Of a stretch of 64,000 bases of DNA, positions 34,855-46,536 are shown in pieces. A program made the position numbers and the translations under genes. The notes under the pieces were generated by a model. That model made no database searches. It worked only from the letters and a program-made list of their open reading frames with translations, and was not told the DNA's origin. Source of the stretch: Anisodus tanguticus (taxonomy: Eukaryota; Streptophyta; Magnoliopsida; Solanales; Solanaceae); NCBI GenBank assembly GCA_034509755.1, contig CM067559.1, positions 17,776,501 through 17,840,500 of the forward strand. Direction: 5' to 3'. The first letter of the stretch is position 1. Each line of letters starts with the position of its first letter.

Positions 34855-36030
34855 GTTTTACATCGAGACTATATTGAAACATCACAGATTATACAGATGT
34901 CTCTCGGAGATCATTACTAATCCAACTGCTGTAGATGGAGAAGGTAGACTGAGGATCTTTCCTTACCATGATTTGGTGTTATTTCATGGTTGTAATCTAT
35001 GCCCTCCTAACTTGTGCAAGGTATCCTAACATCCGTTTTGTCATGCTGTGCATCTTAAAGCAATTAGTAAATTCCTATAGATCATGCTAGATGTGTTCAA
35101 TATAAACTAGAATAATCATCAAAACTTCGCAAGTGTCGAACAAAATGGATTTGTTTCGCTTGTCCCGATTTTGAATGTTAACCATTGTAGTAGTCAACAT
35201 TTATAGTTATCGAGATCATGATTACATTCTTGTCATTGGTACATGATGTTTGCCTTCATTTTCATTTGTTCTTACTTGTTTAATTCATATTAGGTTTGCA
35301 CAGGTGTATGATCCTTTGAAAAATGGTCCTTATGTCTTTATGTGTCTTGCCATTCAAGGACACGTATGCTTTCAAGTCTTGATTTCTCCCATGCATAAGA
35401 TACTTCTGCTTTACTTGTGTTTTGCTTCGTGTAATTAAATTTGTATCATACTCGATGCCATGGATATGAGAACAACTTTGGTTAGCCGATGTGAAGGTTA
35501 TATTGATGAAATTCTGAATGTAGCTTCTTAAATAATACCTTATAGGTGAAGGAAACTTTAGAACTACAAAGCTTTCAGGCGCTACTCATGAGATTCTTCA
35601 AGTGATCTAAAGACGCATTTTCATTGCCACTAACATTGCTTCCCATGACATTTTGATGTGATTCTTACCATTAAGTAGTAAAAGTTTATATACCACTCCC
35701 ACTAATGCATTTGCTACAAGTTTTAAATATCTAAAACGTCAGCTATTCTTTTGTGTAGGGTCATGTTATTGAGCAGATTCAAGCTTCCATGTCTGAGAAA
35801 GGGAAATCAAGATTCATATATCTTGGAGATGGGAGAGGTGATTACCGCCCAACCTTGAAGCTTGATAGAGGAGACCATGTGATGCCAAGGAAGGGCTTTC
35901 TGTTGTCGGTCGGATGGCCTGCTAAGTAATCCAAGTCTTTTGAAAGCAGACTGTCATGAATGGAGCAATTGGGAGGGGGGGGGGGGGGGGACAATTCATG
36001 TGATTGTTTACAGTTGACAATTGTATGCTC
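34855..36030 (+). pseudogene. HAD-family phosphatase pseudogene, 3' part
   Basis: Continues the exon cut by copia E: after the duplicated GTTTT, codons resume with YIETILKHH, EIITNPTAVDGEGRLRIFPY and CNLCPPNLCK to a GT donor at 35021. Exon 4 starts at 35759 with GHVIEQIQASMSEKGK and contains FIYLGDGRGDY, the motif with the Mg-binding Asp of HAD phosphatases. After MPRKGF the frame shifts: a stop occurs at 35929, while the neighbouring frame continues as LLKADCHEWSNWE to about 35972. A run of 16 G at 35975-35990 then interrupts coding similarity, which seems to resume briefly after it. Confidence 0.88.
35975..35990. repeat. poly-G tract inside pseudogene exon
   Basis: Sixteen consecutive G, preceded by GGGA. 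Lies within former coding sequence of the HAD pseudogene. Confidence 0.9.
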
Positions 36031-37740
36031 CTGGATTATTGAAAAAATCTGCAATGAATAAAACATTGATATTCTTGATAAGTCTATGGAAATTGTCAGG
36101 GTATATCTACCTCCTGCATCAATTTCCAATTGACTATTATTGAGGCCAGCCGGTAGGGTTGTGCAACGAGGGCATACCTATCATGTTCAATGATTAAATG
36201 CCATACTGTGTTAAATGTTAATCATATATAGCAAATTGGTAGTTCATTTCATCTGTATATTGTTTAGGCGCCTACTTTTCATACACAACATAACAAATCC
36301 TATAATAGGCTCAAGTTGGGGTGGAGCTTCAGACTGGAAGATGACCTTTTAGCCACCTTGCATTTATTTCATCTGCTACTGGCTAGCATAACAGTTAAAC
36401 TATCAACATCTTATGCACATAGGAATTCTCTACTTCCCCCACATTGTGCCTCTCCCTGTGAACCACATCCCCCCTTAACCCCCCAAGAATATAAAAGAAA
36501 CGCCACAGTATCTTGCCTCAATCTCAAACAAATTGAGAATTGAGATTGGCTGTAGGAATCTTTGTTGGTCATGTCACTTCATTTAAATTCATATCATGCG
36601 AATATTATGAAAATGCAACTAAAATGTGTTAGAATTCTCTATATTTTCTGAACATAGAAATCTCTGAAAGGTTAAACTCCTCCTATAAAGTATGTGACCT
36701 ACAGGCTACAACATAGGTGTTAACATGTCTAAAAAATATTCTCAACTAAATAGGTATCGTTATTGTAGAACTTTTTCTTTCACAAGATTTGCATGAATCT
36801 GTAAAGATTGTAGGTTTTTCTTTTAAATAACTTCTTTCCATTTCATTTTAAGCCACCCTCGTGTAATTTTCTTTTAACAAGAAGAATAAAAGATCACATG
36901 GGAAAAAGTTATTTCAATAGAGTTACTTATAATTTTTTGAAGTCCATGGCAAATTTAGCGAGAAATAAAATACAATGGATGAATCAAATCTTTGACGATG
37001 CTACGCTTACATTAAGTAAAATACTAGTAAAAGTTTTTAAATTTTGTTAGCGATTTTCATGGCAGTAGAAGATATAGTGAACTTTCAGTTAGAGAATCTA
37101 TATACTATATTATCTGAATTTGAATCAAACTGGTCCAGATAGATAATAAAAATTTCTACACTCGATAGCAACTAGCTTGGATGGTCAAAGTCGAGCAGGT
37201 GCAGCCCATTGTATCAGTAGCCGCCTCGGTATTCATGTGCCATGTGGATGCCCGCCGTCAAAAATTAGAACTTATACTACTCCGTCTTAAAATATTTATC
37301 ATGTTTTTTAATTTTAAAAGTTAATTTGATTAAATTTCAAAATTAAATTAGATTATATTAATTTAATATTTTAAAATTAAAATTTAAATATTCAGAAATT
37401 ATACAAAAAATACTATAAGTTGTAAATAAAAAAAATATAACTTCAAATGTTGGTCGAAGTTAATAGAGGTGAAAATTATTTTGTAGGAGAGGAGTACATA
37501 TTTGGCCTAAACGTGGCTGCAATGAAATAACATACCCCATTCTCAATTGTTGGCTTCTCAAAAAACAGGCCCAAAGAATCTATCATTGGTCACCCGGAAA
37601 CCGTAGTTACTATTTTGATTAGTTGGAAAACTAAAAATAATCCATTGACGTTTTCGATTCTCCTCTTGAATTTCTGTACTATTCTTCTTCAAGAAATCCA
37701 TTATTCGTTTCCTTAGCCATCTTTCTATCAGTTTGTTCAA
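36031..37740. other. intergenic, no gene seen
   Basis: AT-rich, with short chance frames only. A MITE-like stretch starting near 37279 (ACTCCGTCTTAAAATATTT) resembles the ends of dispersed Solanaceae foldback elements. The last ~180 bp precede the mitochondrial carrier relic. Confidence 0.55.
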
Positions 37741-37857
37741 ATGGAAAAGGAGAGAGTTGTGTTAATGGAGGGAATGCCCCTCTTTACAAAAGAACTAATT
37801 GGTGGATTTTCTAAGACTATTGTTGCCCCTCTTGACCGTATCAACATCTTATTTCAG
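37741..37857 (+). pseudogene. first-exon relic of a mitochondrial carrier gene (CoA/nucleotide carrier-like)
   Basis: 39 codons to a GT donor at 37858. After MPLFTKELI the sequence reads GGFSKTIVAPLDRINILFQ, the first helix and signature loop of the mitochondrial carrier family, closest by eye to plant CoA carriers. Two lesions: about five residues of the first helix (the AGGVAG-type stretch) are missing, and the signature PxD/ExxK/R reads PLDRIN, losing its basic residue. The next exons are absent; the last exon appears at 42886 beyond copia D. Confidence 0.75.
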
Positions 37858-38103
37858 GTGCTTCCTACCCTTTCTCTTTTAATTCCTGAGACTTTCTCCT
37901 GCACATTATCTGGTAGGCTTGTCCAGATAATGATGCATTGATAAGGGACTATGATTGGCAAATTTAGGGCGAACTTATTGCAGTGATTGTTATTGACATA
38001 GGTTCTGAAGTGGTCTTTCTTGTTCCGTTTCTTACTCTGTTGGGTTAGAGGGACGCCTTCAGATGCTATTTTTGCATCTTGGTTAGAGCCCTAGAGGACT
38101 AAG

Positions 38104-38317
38104 TGTTAATGTAATACAGAATGTAGTTATTGTGGTAGTATTTGAGTAGAACTCTTTGACACTAGTTGAGTTTGAGTAGACAACCTATGTATCTTTCAAT
38201 TATAGTTATCTGTAGGACTTTGAATTGTATCTGCAACTACTTCATTGTAATTCTCGTACTGTATATACATTGATATACACCAGCCATTAAATGGCATGGA
38301 GAATCAGTTATCTTTCA
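38104..38317 (+). repeat. 5' LTR of copia D
   Basis: 214 bp from TGTTAATGTAATAC to TCTTTCA. The primer site TGGTACCAGAAG (initiator Met-tRNA type) follows directly. No partner LTR in the window. Confidence 0.8.
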
Positions 38318-38453
38318 TGGTACCAGAAGAGCCAGTAGACTTTCGTCTCCTTCGATCTTCCTAGAAGTACCCATTCAATTAATTTCACCCTTCTGCTGCT
38401 AAATTATTTTCTTAAACCTCTTCTGATTTTTTTTTCTTTCCCCATTCATCTCC

Positions 38454-39470
38454 ATGGCTGCTCAACCTCCAAACAACCCCTACTCTGTTCATATCAAGGA
38501 TTGGGTTCCCGTTTGCCTCGATAATTCTAATTACATGAAATGGAGTCATCTTTTTCTTCCTGTTCTTGATATTTATGAGCTTCAACATCACATAGATGGA
38601 ACTGGCACTGTTCCATCACCTGAGATCACTAATTCAACTGGCGACAAAGTTACAAACCCAGAGTTTTCAAAATGGCGTCGCTTAGATCATCTTATAATGA
38701 CTTGGATGAATGCAACTGTATCACCAGATCTTCTTCCCCTACTATACACTGCAGATTCTGCTCATAAGGCATGGACTATCCTTAAAGGCCATTTTATTGA
38801 CCTTACAACTGCCCGAGAGCTGCAAATAAGATGCCAGCTTCAATCTCTCAAAAAGGGTGACCTATCCATTGATTCTTATGTAATAAAAGAATTGGCTGAT
38901 TCTCTCCAGGCCACTGATCGTGTTCTTCCACCAAAAGAACTTCTTTATGCGTTGAATGGTTTACCTCCTTCCTATGAATCTTTTATTACCATGGCTTCTA
39001 ATCAAACTCCTCCACTAACATTCACAGACCTTTAGAGTCGACTTTTGAGTTTTGACTCAAGAAACTAGGCTTGAACAACTTCATGGTGTCCCAACTTCTT
39101 CAACACCAACTGCTCTTATTGCATAATACATCAAAAGTTGAAGCTACTCCTACATCCATGTCATTTGCTTGTGGTGGTGGTCGCTCAAGTCGTGGCGGAC
39201 GCAATGGTGGTCGGGGTCGTGGTGGCAGATTTTCCAACTTTGGTCGTGGCTATGGTACACCAGGTAGTTCTTTTCCAGGTACTCCAGCCCCCCTACCTTT
39301 TGCAGCATCAAGCCGGGTCCTTCTCGGACCTCCTCCTCCTACCCCTACCATTCCTTCCTTTAGCCATCCTAATCCCACACAATCTCACATACAAGACCAG
39401 ATATGTCAAACCTTTGGTCATGTAGCCTTAGATGTTCCCCAACGCCGTAATTCCCCGGTGTCATAGGTTA
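38454..39470 (+). pseudogene. gag of copia D
   Basis: Opens with MAAQPPNNPYSVHIKDWVPV and runs 193 codons through the NYMKWSHLFLPVL and LPPSYESFI segments of a copia Gag_2/UBN2 domain, ending at TAG in FTDL. A shifted frame continues into a Gly/Arg-rich stretch (GGGRSSRGGRNGGRGRGG) at about 39170-39250, the usual copia Gag tail. Confidence 0.85.
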
Positions 39471-39609
39471 CCTTTCTATCTTCCTCCCCCGTGACGTTCC
39501 CAAAGCGATCGCTATCCTTTTCTTGCTTTCTTCTTGTCTTGCATTTTTTTAGAACGGCTTTATATCTGGTATAGTTGGTTAGGATGAAGCGTTAGTAGAT
39601 ATAGCAAGT

Positions 39610-41300
39610 GTGCCGGGGATGCGGCTCGCTTACACATCATCTGATTTTACCCGTCAATTTGCTGGTCTCTCCCTTCAAGACTCTTCAGATCGTGCTTGGT
39701 ATATGGACAGTGGTGCTAGCTCTCACATGACTTATGATCAAGGTCAGATACAATCACCCTCATTAATTTCAATGTCTCATTCTATTTCTCTTGGTGATGG
39801 TAGTATTATTCCAGTTACATATGCTGGTTCCTCATCCCTAGTTTAGCCCAATCATACTTTCCATTTGAACTCTGTTTTACATGTTCCTGCTTTGCGTAAG
39901 AACCTTCTTTCTGTTAAGACAATTTGCTAAAGATAACAATTGTTTTATTGAGTTTCATTTTGGGGTTTTTTTGTCAAGGATTTGAAGACAAGGAAAGTTC
40001 TTCTCACCTGCCCAGTGATAGTCCTATCTATCCGATGCCTGCCTCATCTTCATCACAATTTGATTTGCCTTCCGCCAGCGGCAGGCCGTCCTCCGCTCTT
40101 TTTGCTTCTCGTGACTCTGTTGCTTCCTGGCATGCTTGCCTTGGTCATCCAGGAACTGCTGTTTTACATTCATTACTTTCTCGCAAATTTATTTCCTATG
40201 ATAGACATGATATAAAACAATTTTATTGTCATTCTTGTTTAGCTTCAAAACATGCAGCTTTGCCCTTTCCTATTAGTCAAACTACAACACATTCTTATTT
40301 AGATTTAATTCATTCTGATTTGTGGAGTTCTCCTTGTTCTTCTGTGAGTGGTTATCGATATTATGTAATTTTTGTGGATATTTCTCACGCTTTGTGTGGT
40401 TTTATCCTCTTCATTTTAAGCATGAAGTCTTTGATTGTTTTCAGAAGTTTAAAACCATGGTTGAAAATCTCTTTTCTACCACAATTAAAAAGTTTCGTTC
40501 TGAAGGTGGTGAGGAGTACACTAATTCTAAATTTCTCAGCTTCCTATCTATGCATGGTATTCATTTCCAGACTTCGTGCCCTCAAACGGGGCGCACAATG
40601 CTTTTTCACGCTAAAGCTCCTCACAACCGTTGGGTCGAGGCATTTTTTACTGCTGTTTTTCTCATTAATCGACATCCTTCCGCTGCTCTAAATAATTTAT
40701 CACCTTATGAGTTGGTTTTTCATTCCCCTCCTGACTACTTCCTTCGCCCTTTCGGTTGTTTGTGTTTTCCTAACCTTCAACCCTACCGTCGAAATAAGTT
40801 GGACTCTCCCTTTGCCCCATGTCTTTTTCTTGGTTATAGTCCTCATCACAAAGGCTACAAATGTATGCATTTAACCACAAAACGAGTCTATATTAGTCGG
40901 AGTGTTAGATTTGTCGAACATGTTTTTCCATTGCAATCTACTTCTGTTGATTGTTCATTGCCTACCTCTTCTTCTCCACCTGTCTTTCCTGCGCCTATTA
41001 TGGATACTGAAAGTTGTTCACCTCCATCCCTTTTTACAAGAGACTCTACTACTCCACCTACTCAACCACCTAGTTTATCTATGTCATCCTTACCTTCTAC
41101 CTCTCATTCTATGGTTACTAGAAGTAAGGTTGGAACTCTCAAACCCAACAAAAAATTTGCTTTACTCACCTCTCATTTAGATTCGCTTCCCATTGAACCC
41201 AATTGTTTTCATGTTGCAATTAAAGACCCTCAATGGCGTGATGCCATGACAGAAGAATTTAATGCGCTTCTTGCTAATCATACTTGGACTCTTATACCCT
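39610..41300 (+). pseudogene. protease and integrase of copia D
   Basis: Protease at about 39698-39730 (WYMDSGASSHMTYD, with the DSG variant of the active site). Integrase zinc domain at about 40125-40250 (HACLGHPG, CHSC). Core fragments (LIHSDLWSSP, SEGGEEYTNSKF) are split over two frames. The post-integrase block FGCLCFPNLQPYRRNK and CLFLGYSPHHKGYKC lies at 40750-40865, followed by a Ser/Pro-rich linker. Confidence 0.85.
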
Positions 41301-42611
41301 ATCATCCTAAAATGAACGTGATTAGAAACAAATGGGTTTATCGAGTCAAACAAAAAGCTGATGGGTCTCTAGAACGTTGCAAGGCACGACTGGTAGCAAA
41401 AGGCTACAATCAACAACATCGGGTTGACTTTGGTGAAACTTTTAGTCCAATTGTGCGTCTCTCTACCATTCGGTTAGTTCTCTCTCTAGCTTTAGCTCGG
41501 GGTTGGGACCTTCGACAACTAGATGTTAAAAATGCCTTCGTACATGGTTTTCTTAATGAAGAAGTATATATGTCTCAACCTCAAGGCTTTGTGGATTCTA
41601 ACTTTCCTAACCATGTTTGTAAACTTCAGAAAAGCTCTCTATGGCCTCAAGCAGGCCCCTCGTGCTTGGTTCACTCGTTTTAGCTCTTTTCTTCTGTCAT
41701 ATGGTTTTCATAATAGTTGTGTTGATACCTCTTTATTCATTCTACATCGTGACTCTCACTATATCATCCTTCTTCTCTATGTTGATGATATTATTCTTAC
41801 AGGTTCGAATTCAGCTCTTCTTCATAAATTCATTTCTGTTTTAAAATCACAATTTTCCATGAATGATCCCGGACCTCTCCATTACTTTTTAGGTATTCAT
41901 GTAACCAAGACTTCTAAAGGTCTCCATTTATCTCAAGCTAAATATGTTCGTGATCTTCTCTCACATGCATCTCTGCTTGGCTGTAAACCTCTACTCCCTC
42001 CTACATCTGGTTCCCGTCCATCTGCCAATGAGAGTGATTTACTTACTGACCCTTCGGAATATCGCAGTCTTTGGGTGCCTTGCAATATCTTACCGTTACC
42101 AGGCCCGACATTTCTTTCGCTATCCATACCGCCTCTCAGTTCATGAGTGCCCCTCGTTCCATTCACCTTATTGGTATTAAACGAATTTTTCGTTATCTTG
42201 CTGGAATAATAAATCATGGACTTACCTGCATTCCTCATCATCTTTCTCCCTAATGGCCTACTCTGATGCTGATTGGGCTGGGTGTCCGGACACCCGTAGA
42301 TCAACTACTGGTTTCACTATTTTTCTTGGCCCAAATCTCATATCTTGGAGCGGTAAGAAACAAGCGATTGTCTCTTGTTCTAGTACTGAAGCGAAATATC
42401 GTGCTTTAGCTCATACTGTGGCTGAATTAACATGGCTTCAGCATTTACTTCGTGAATTAGGAATTCCTATTTCTGATCCTCCTTTGGTGCTTTGTGATAA
42501 CATCAGTGCTTTATATTTATCCACTAATCATGTTTGTCATGCTCGCACTAAACATTTGGAGATAGATTTTCACTTTATTTGAGAGCGTGTCGCAGCTAGA
42601 GAACTGAATAT
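41200..42611 (+). pseudogene. reverse transcriptase and RNase H of copia D, truncated
   Basis: The RT is open to about 41683 (CKARLVAKGYNQQ, GETFSPIVRLSTIR, LDVKNAFVHG), shifts frame near KALYGLKQAPRAW, and then contains the catalytic YVDD (about 41780-41790) and GPLHYFLGIHV. RNase H starts near 42253 (YSDADWAGCPD, active-site Asp present; STEAKYRALA). It stops being recognisable after EIDFHFI and a TGA, short of the IADILTKGLP motif. Confidence 0.85.
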
Positions 42612-42885
42612 GTAATATAAATTAAACCATCTGGAAAAAACTTCGTGTTCTACTGCTTTTAGATTGAAATTAATGTAATGTTCAACAATTTTTAATAAGG
42701 CAGTGAAGGGAAAACAAATGAAACATATGACTGGTTAAAGTAAACCAGAAGTATAAGAAGGATCTAGGCCTATTTTTCCAGGTAAAATGCAAGTTGCTAG
42801 AACCAAAAGGGGGGTAATATTCTCTGTTTCCTATATTATTATATGTACTACTGGGCTACTGGCTCTGATTAATGTGATTTCTGAA

Positions 42886-43089
42886 ATTAAGGTTGTACCA
42901 TCAGTTGCAATTGGATTTACTGTTTATGATGTGATGAAATCATACCTGAGAGTACCATCACGAGACGAAGCTGTTGTAGAAGTTGTTACCAGCCGCAGAA
43001 ATAGTAAACCATCATCCCTGCACTCTAAACAATATTTTTTCAGGTTCAGATTTTGCAGTTCAAAGTTTGTACCACTCCATTCTTTTTAA
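42886..43089 (+). pseudogene. last-exon relic of the mitochondrial carrier gene
   Basis: The frame reads IKVVPSVAIGFTVYDVMKS and then the hydrophilic C terminus (VVEVVTSRRNSKPSSLHS) of a plant mitochondrial CoA-carrier-like protein, i.e. the sixth transmembrane segment and tail. The natural stop seems lost: the frame runs on ~20 codons to a TAA at 43087. Upstream frame is unrelated. Together with 37741-37857 this implies loss of the central exons, with copia D between the remains. Confidence 0.78.
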
Positions 43090-43743
43090 GAACAATTTTA
43101 ACATAATTGTTCTTTAAATAAGTAGTTGACTCAGCTAGCAATTAGATGAGACTGCTGCTGGTTCCACCTAGGATCCTTTCTGTATTATAAACACAGTTAC
43201 CTTGCTAATGTGTAGATAAAGCTTGATATCTTGTAAATGGAAGATATCTTGTAACTCTTTCTCTTGGACTGTGCTATTCCATTTTCTTCTGTGTCGTCAT
43301 GGAGTAATTTGCAGTTCCTTTAGTTCTACATCAGTACGACCTGAACAAATATACAGTAGCGCAGCTCTATGTGCTGGGTCAGTGTGAATTTCAACTCCAA
43401 TTATCCCCAAACCCTTCCTATAGCAAATCTAAGTCCATAAAATATTAGTAATAAAAGCCGCTCTTTAATATTCATCTTCTGTTGCATATGCTATTGTTTA
43501 TTCGGGAGGTCTGTTAGTCCTTGGAAGTAATAGAAATTGATAAAGACAGTTCTACATCAAGCCAATAACAAGAAGTGGCAAATTTGGGGAAATTGTATTT
43601 GTTCTCTTGCAAATTAATCATATAACTAATGTACAATCTGATATCATCCTGTAAACATGATTCCCGAGATCGTCTTGCACCTAGTAGATTTACAAATTCT
43701 ACAATAGAAATTGCAGTAATAGCCTCAATGTAGACTAATGACT
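43090..43743. other. intergenic; likely 3' untranslated region of the PPR gene
   Basis: No coding pattern. The part near 43743 probably contains the 3' UTR of the minus-strand PPR gene. Confidence 0.5.
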
Positions 43744-45141
43744 TCACCAGTAGTCATTGCAGGAGCATTTACCATCTCGGAAATGGTGAAACCGCTTGTT
43801 ATCTCTGACAATCAACTCTCTCCCAACAATCTTTGACATGATCTTAATGGCATTGTGACAGTCACCACATATCCTGAGGTTCTTGATGATCCTAAGAGTT
43901 GTTCTTGCCGGAGTACTAATTAAACCATATGCAATAGCCAATCGCTCACTATGATACATCAGCGCTTGCTCCTTAGCCGCCTCATCAATATCATGAAGCA
44001 CATACCTCGTGTCTGGTACATAACCAGCATCCCTCATTTGCCCGCTTAAGCCTTTCAATTTCTCATATGCATCTGCCCTATGTGGAACTGTACTTTTGAA
44101 CTCATTAGCTCTATCCTTACCCTCAAGCATATTAAACTCAGAATGCCTCTTCTGAAACGGTGCAGGGGACTTATCAGCCATATTTCTAGAAGAATCAAAC
44201 CTAATGAGCAGCTCCTCCGCTCGATCTTCAAGTTCGACATCCCCATGAATTTGTGCAAGATTTATTACGGTCTCCCATACTTCTTTTGTAGGCTCAATAG
44301 GCATGTCTTCAAGAAACTCTAACGCTTCATTCAAATGCCCAGATTTCCCCAAAACATCAATAATCCCTAAGTAATGCTCGATTCGTGGAACAATACCACA
44401 CTCATTCTTCATTAGCTCAAAATACACAAAACCTTCTTTCACAGCCCCCTTACTAGCACAAGCCGAAAGAACCACCGAAAAAGTTTCCCCATTGGGCTCC
44501 AGCACCCTAAGTTTTCTCATCTGCTCAAACAAAAGCAAACCACTCTCCCCATCTCCAGTTTCTGCATACCCAGTAATCATCAAGTGCCATAACTTCAACT
44601 TTCTTTCACGCATTTTATCAAACACCTTTCTCGCATTCCTCATGCTTCCGTTCTTAACATACACTTCCACCAACTTACCATTCAGTTCAATATTGTTACT
44701 CCAGGGGGTACGCAATAAGAGCTCATGCACCTTCTCCCCAACCTCCAACGACGCAAGTTTAGTACAATAGCTCAACAATGTTTCGAAAACATGAAAGTCA
44801 GGGGCAACGCCTTGTGAAATGTAGTCGATAACTTGGTCAAAGTTACCTTCATTGCAGAGAGTCATCAAGTTAACATCATCAGGTGGTGAGATGGGGGTCA
44901 ATTTTAGTGGGTCGGGTTCTTTTTGAATAGGAGTAGTGGTTCTTCTGTAATCTTGCTTGTTGTTGCTCCGGCGGGGTCTTGATTGTGGAGAGTAACGGTG
45001 TGGCGGGGATGTGGTGGTGCTGCGGTCGTGTGGGGTAGCGCATAGGGGTTGGAAATGCAGTGTGTTAGGGGGTGGAAGACGGAACTTCAAGTGGGAGAAG
45101 ATGGAGTTAGCCATTCCAGGGATTGAGGAGAGAGACGCCAT
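43744..45141 (-). CDS. PPR-DYW protein, intact, single exon (DYW2/At2g15690-like)
   Basis: 465 residues, no intron, ending in DYW. Roughly the first 70 residues are Ser/Pro/Arg-rich and poor in acidic residues, consistent with an organellar transit peptide. About four PPR-like units follow (residues ~90-290: NLMTLCNEGNFDQVIDYI, VFETLLSYCTKLASLEVGEK, KLWHLMITGYAETGDGE, TFSVVLSACASKGAVKEGF). The C terminus is an E/DYW domain with HSERLA (His and Glu of the deaminase-like active site), CGDCH and CSCNDYW, all zinc-site residues present. DYW proteins act in C-to-U RNA editing of mitochondrial or chloroplast transcripts; short members like this one can work as partners supplying the DYW domain. The specific ortholog is a guess from length and sequence. 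The first Met gives a plausible transit peptide and is preceded by no longer frame. Confidence 0.93.
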   Translation of the reverse strand: MASLSSIPGMANSIFSHLKFRLPPPNTLHFQPLCATPHDRSTTTSPPHRYSPQSRPRRSNNKQDYRRTTTPIQKEPDPLKLTPISPPDDVNLMTLCNEGNFDQVIDYISQGVAPDFHVFETLLSYCTKLASLEVGEKVHELLLRTPWSNNIELNGKLVEVYVKNGSMRNARKVFDKMRERKLKLWHLMITGYAETGDGESGLLLFEQMRKLRVLEPNGETFSVVLSACASKGAVKEGFVYFELMKNECGIVPRIEHYLGIIDVLGKSGHLNEALEFLEDMPIEPTKEVWETVINLAQIHGDVELEDRAEELLIRFDSSRNMADKSPAPFQKRHSEFNMLEGKDRANEFKSTVPHRADAYEKLKGLSGQMRDAGYVPDTRYVLHDIDEAAKEQALMYHSERLAIAYGLISTPARTTLRIIKNLRICGDCHNAIKIMSKIVGRELIVRDNKRFHHFRDGKCSCNDYW

Positions 45142-46302
45142 TGGAGAGGCTTAGGCTGGAGGACCTATCAAGCTTTACAACGTTGTCGTCAAGTTTAGCA
45201 CGTTTTAAGAGTAAATAGCTTCCTTATCTTGTTCTTTTTTTTGTTAGCTTTGGGAAATGTTCAGAATTGTCCTTACATTTGCTTTTAATTTTTCAAGGGT
45301 ATATTCGGATCTTTTTACTCTCTCCGATCATTTTTACTTGTTCATTATACACCTTGCACACCCTTTAAAAAATATTTTTTTATCTCAATTTATGTGATAT
45401 CATTTTTATTTTGGTCTATCTCAAAAAGAATATCATCTTTCTATATTTAGAAAAAAATTAATTTTATAAGATAATTTACGGCCATACATTTATATGAGAC
45501 TTGTTTTGAATCACATATTTAAGAAATCTTTCTTTTTTTCTTAAATTATGTGCCAAATCAAATAGTGTCATATAAATTGGGACGGAAAAAGTAATAAATA
45601 AAATGCATAATTTACCATGATACTAATATTAATTGGTGCATAATTTTAATGAACTTCAAAAATGATTTGAAATGAATAATGGGTAAAATAGGGGGAAGTT
45701 ACTTTCTTTCTACATGCTACAGAGGGAGTAGTTGGCTAAACTGACAAATAAAAGTGAATTTATTTGTAGTATAATGTACAAATAAAAGTGAACGGAAAAA
45801 ATAGTTATTGAGGGGTATATTTGAACCATTCAATTTCTCAAGTGTATGCTTCAAATTATTGTATTTGCTATTAAGCAAGTACGATTTGTCTTCCCAACAA
45901 ATAAACGCATATATATCTTTAACACTTAGAACCTTCAACAACAATGTCTTATGTCATCCCAAATGAAATTCAAACACTACCAGAATTCTATTGATACAAC
46001 TCCATCACTAATCCTTTCCAAATCACCGTTTGCGAGTTGTGATTCCAAAGCTTCACATCAACTCCTAATGATTAAATAAACATAGGCACACATTATTTAG
46101 CTTTTAAATCATCCGTAGTAATATTATGGAATGTTTGTTTGTTCTTCCTATGACTATCGGCTCCAATGCAAAGCAAGTGAAGCAATCATTTTTTAGAGGA
46201 CCCCACTTTTTACAGATCTTGTATATAATATATCAATTATTTTAAAAAAAATATTAACAAACACGTACACGGTACAATAACTATTTTAGGGGAGAATTGT
46301 AT
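45142..46302. other. upstream region of the PPR gene and intergenic sequence
   Basis: Apart from the MITE at 45368-45595, AT-rich with no gene. The PPR promoter should lie in the first few hundred bases (minus orientation). Confidence 0.5.
45368..45595. mobile_element. MITE-like foldback element
   Basis: Ends are inverted repeats: left ATCTCAATTTATGTGATATC and right GTGTCATATAAATTGGGACGG. This 'TCCCAATTTATGTGACAC' end type is abundant in plant genomes. ~230 bp, non-coding. TSD not resolved. Confidence 0.6.
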
Positions 46303-46536
46303 TTTTTTTTATTTTTTTTTTGTTGACGAAGGAACCGCAGCCGCTACTTTCTCGAGTGCGTACAGAGTAAACCCCGGACTGACGCAATAGCCTGCAAACC
46401 ACGTCAGCCGATTAACCACACTTTGGCAAGCCATGTGTGATGACTCAACCAAGAAGGTTTATGCAGGGGATCGAACTCGTGACCTTGCGGTCCCGCGCTC
46501 TACTGCTACTCCAACTTGACTACCCTTGCGGGTTAC
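46303..46536 (-). mobile_element. tRNA-derived SINE, minus strand
   Basis: On the minus strand it starts with a box A-like GGTAGTCAAGTTGG and has box B GAGTTCGATCCCC, ending in an A-rich tail. Flanked by the 10-bp duplication AGAATTGTAT at 46293-46302 and 46537-46546. Confidence 0.82.

Larger units (their letters stand above)
38104..42611 (+). mobile_element. Ty1/copia element D, 3'-truncated
   Basis: 5' LTR at 38104-38317, then gag, protease, integrase, RT and most of RNase H of a copia lineage distinct from A-C and from E/F. Similarity stops at about 42611, within the RNase H C-terminal region, and no 3' LTR is found, so the 3' end is deleted. Lies between two relic exons of a mitochondrial carrier gene. 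Confidence 0.88.
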
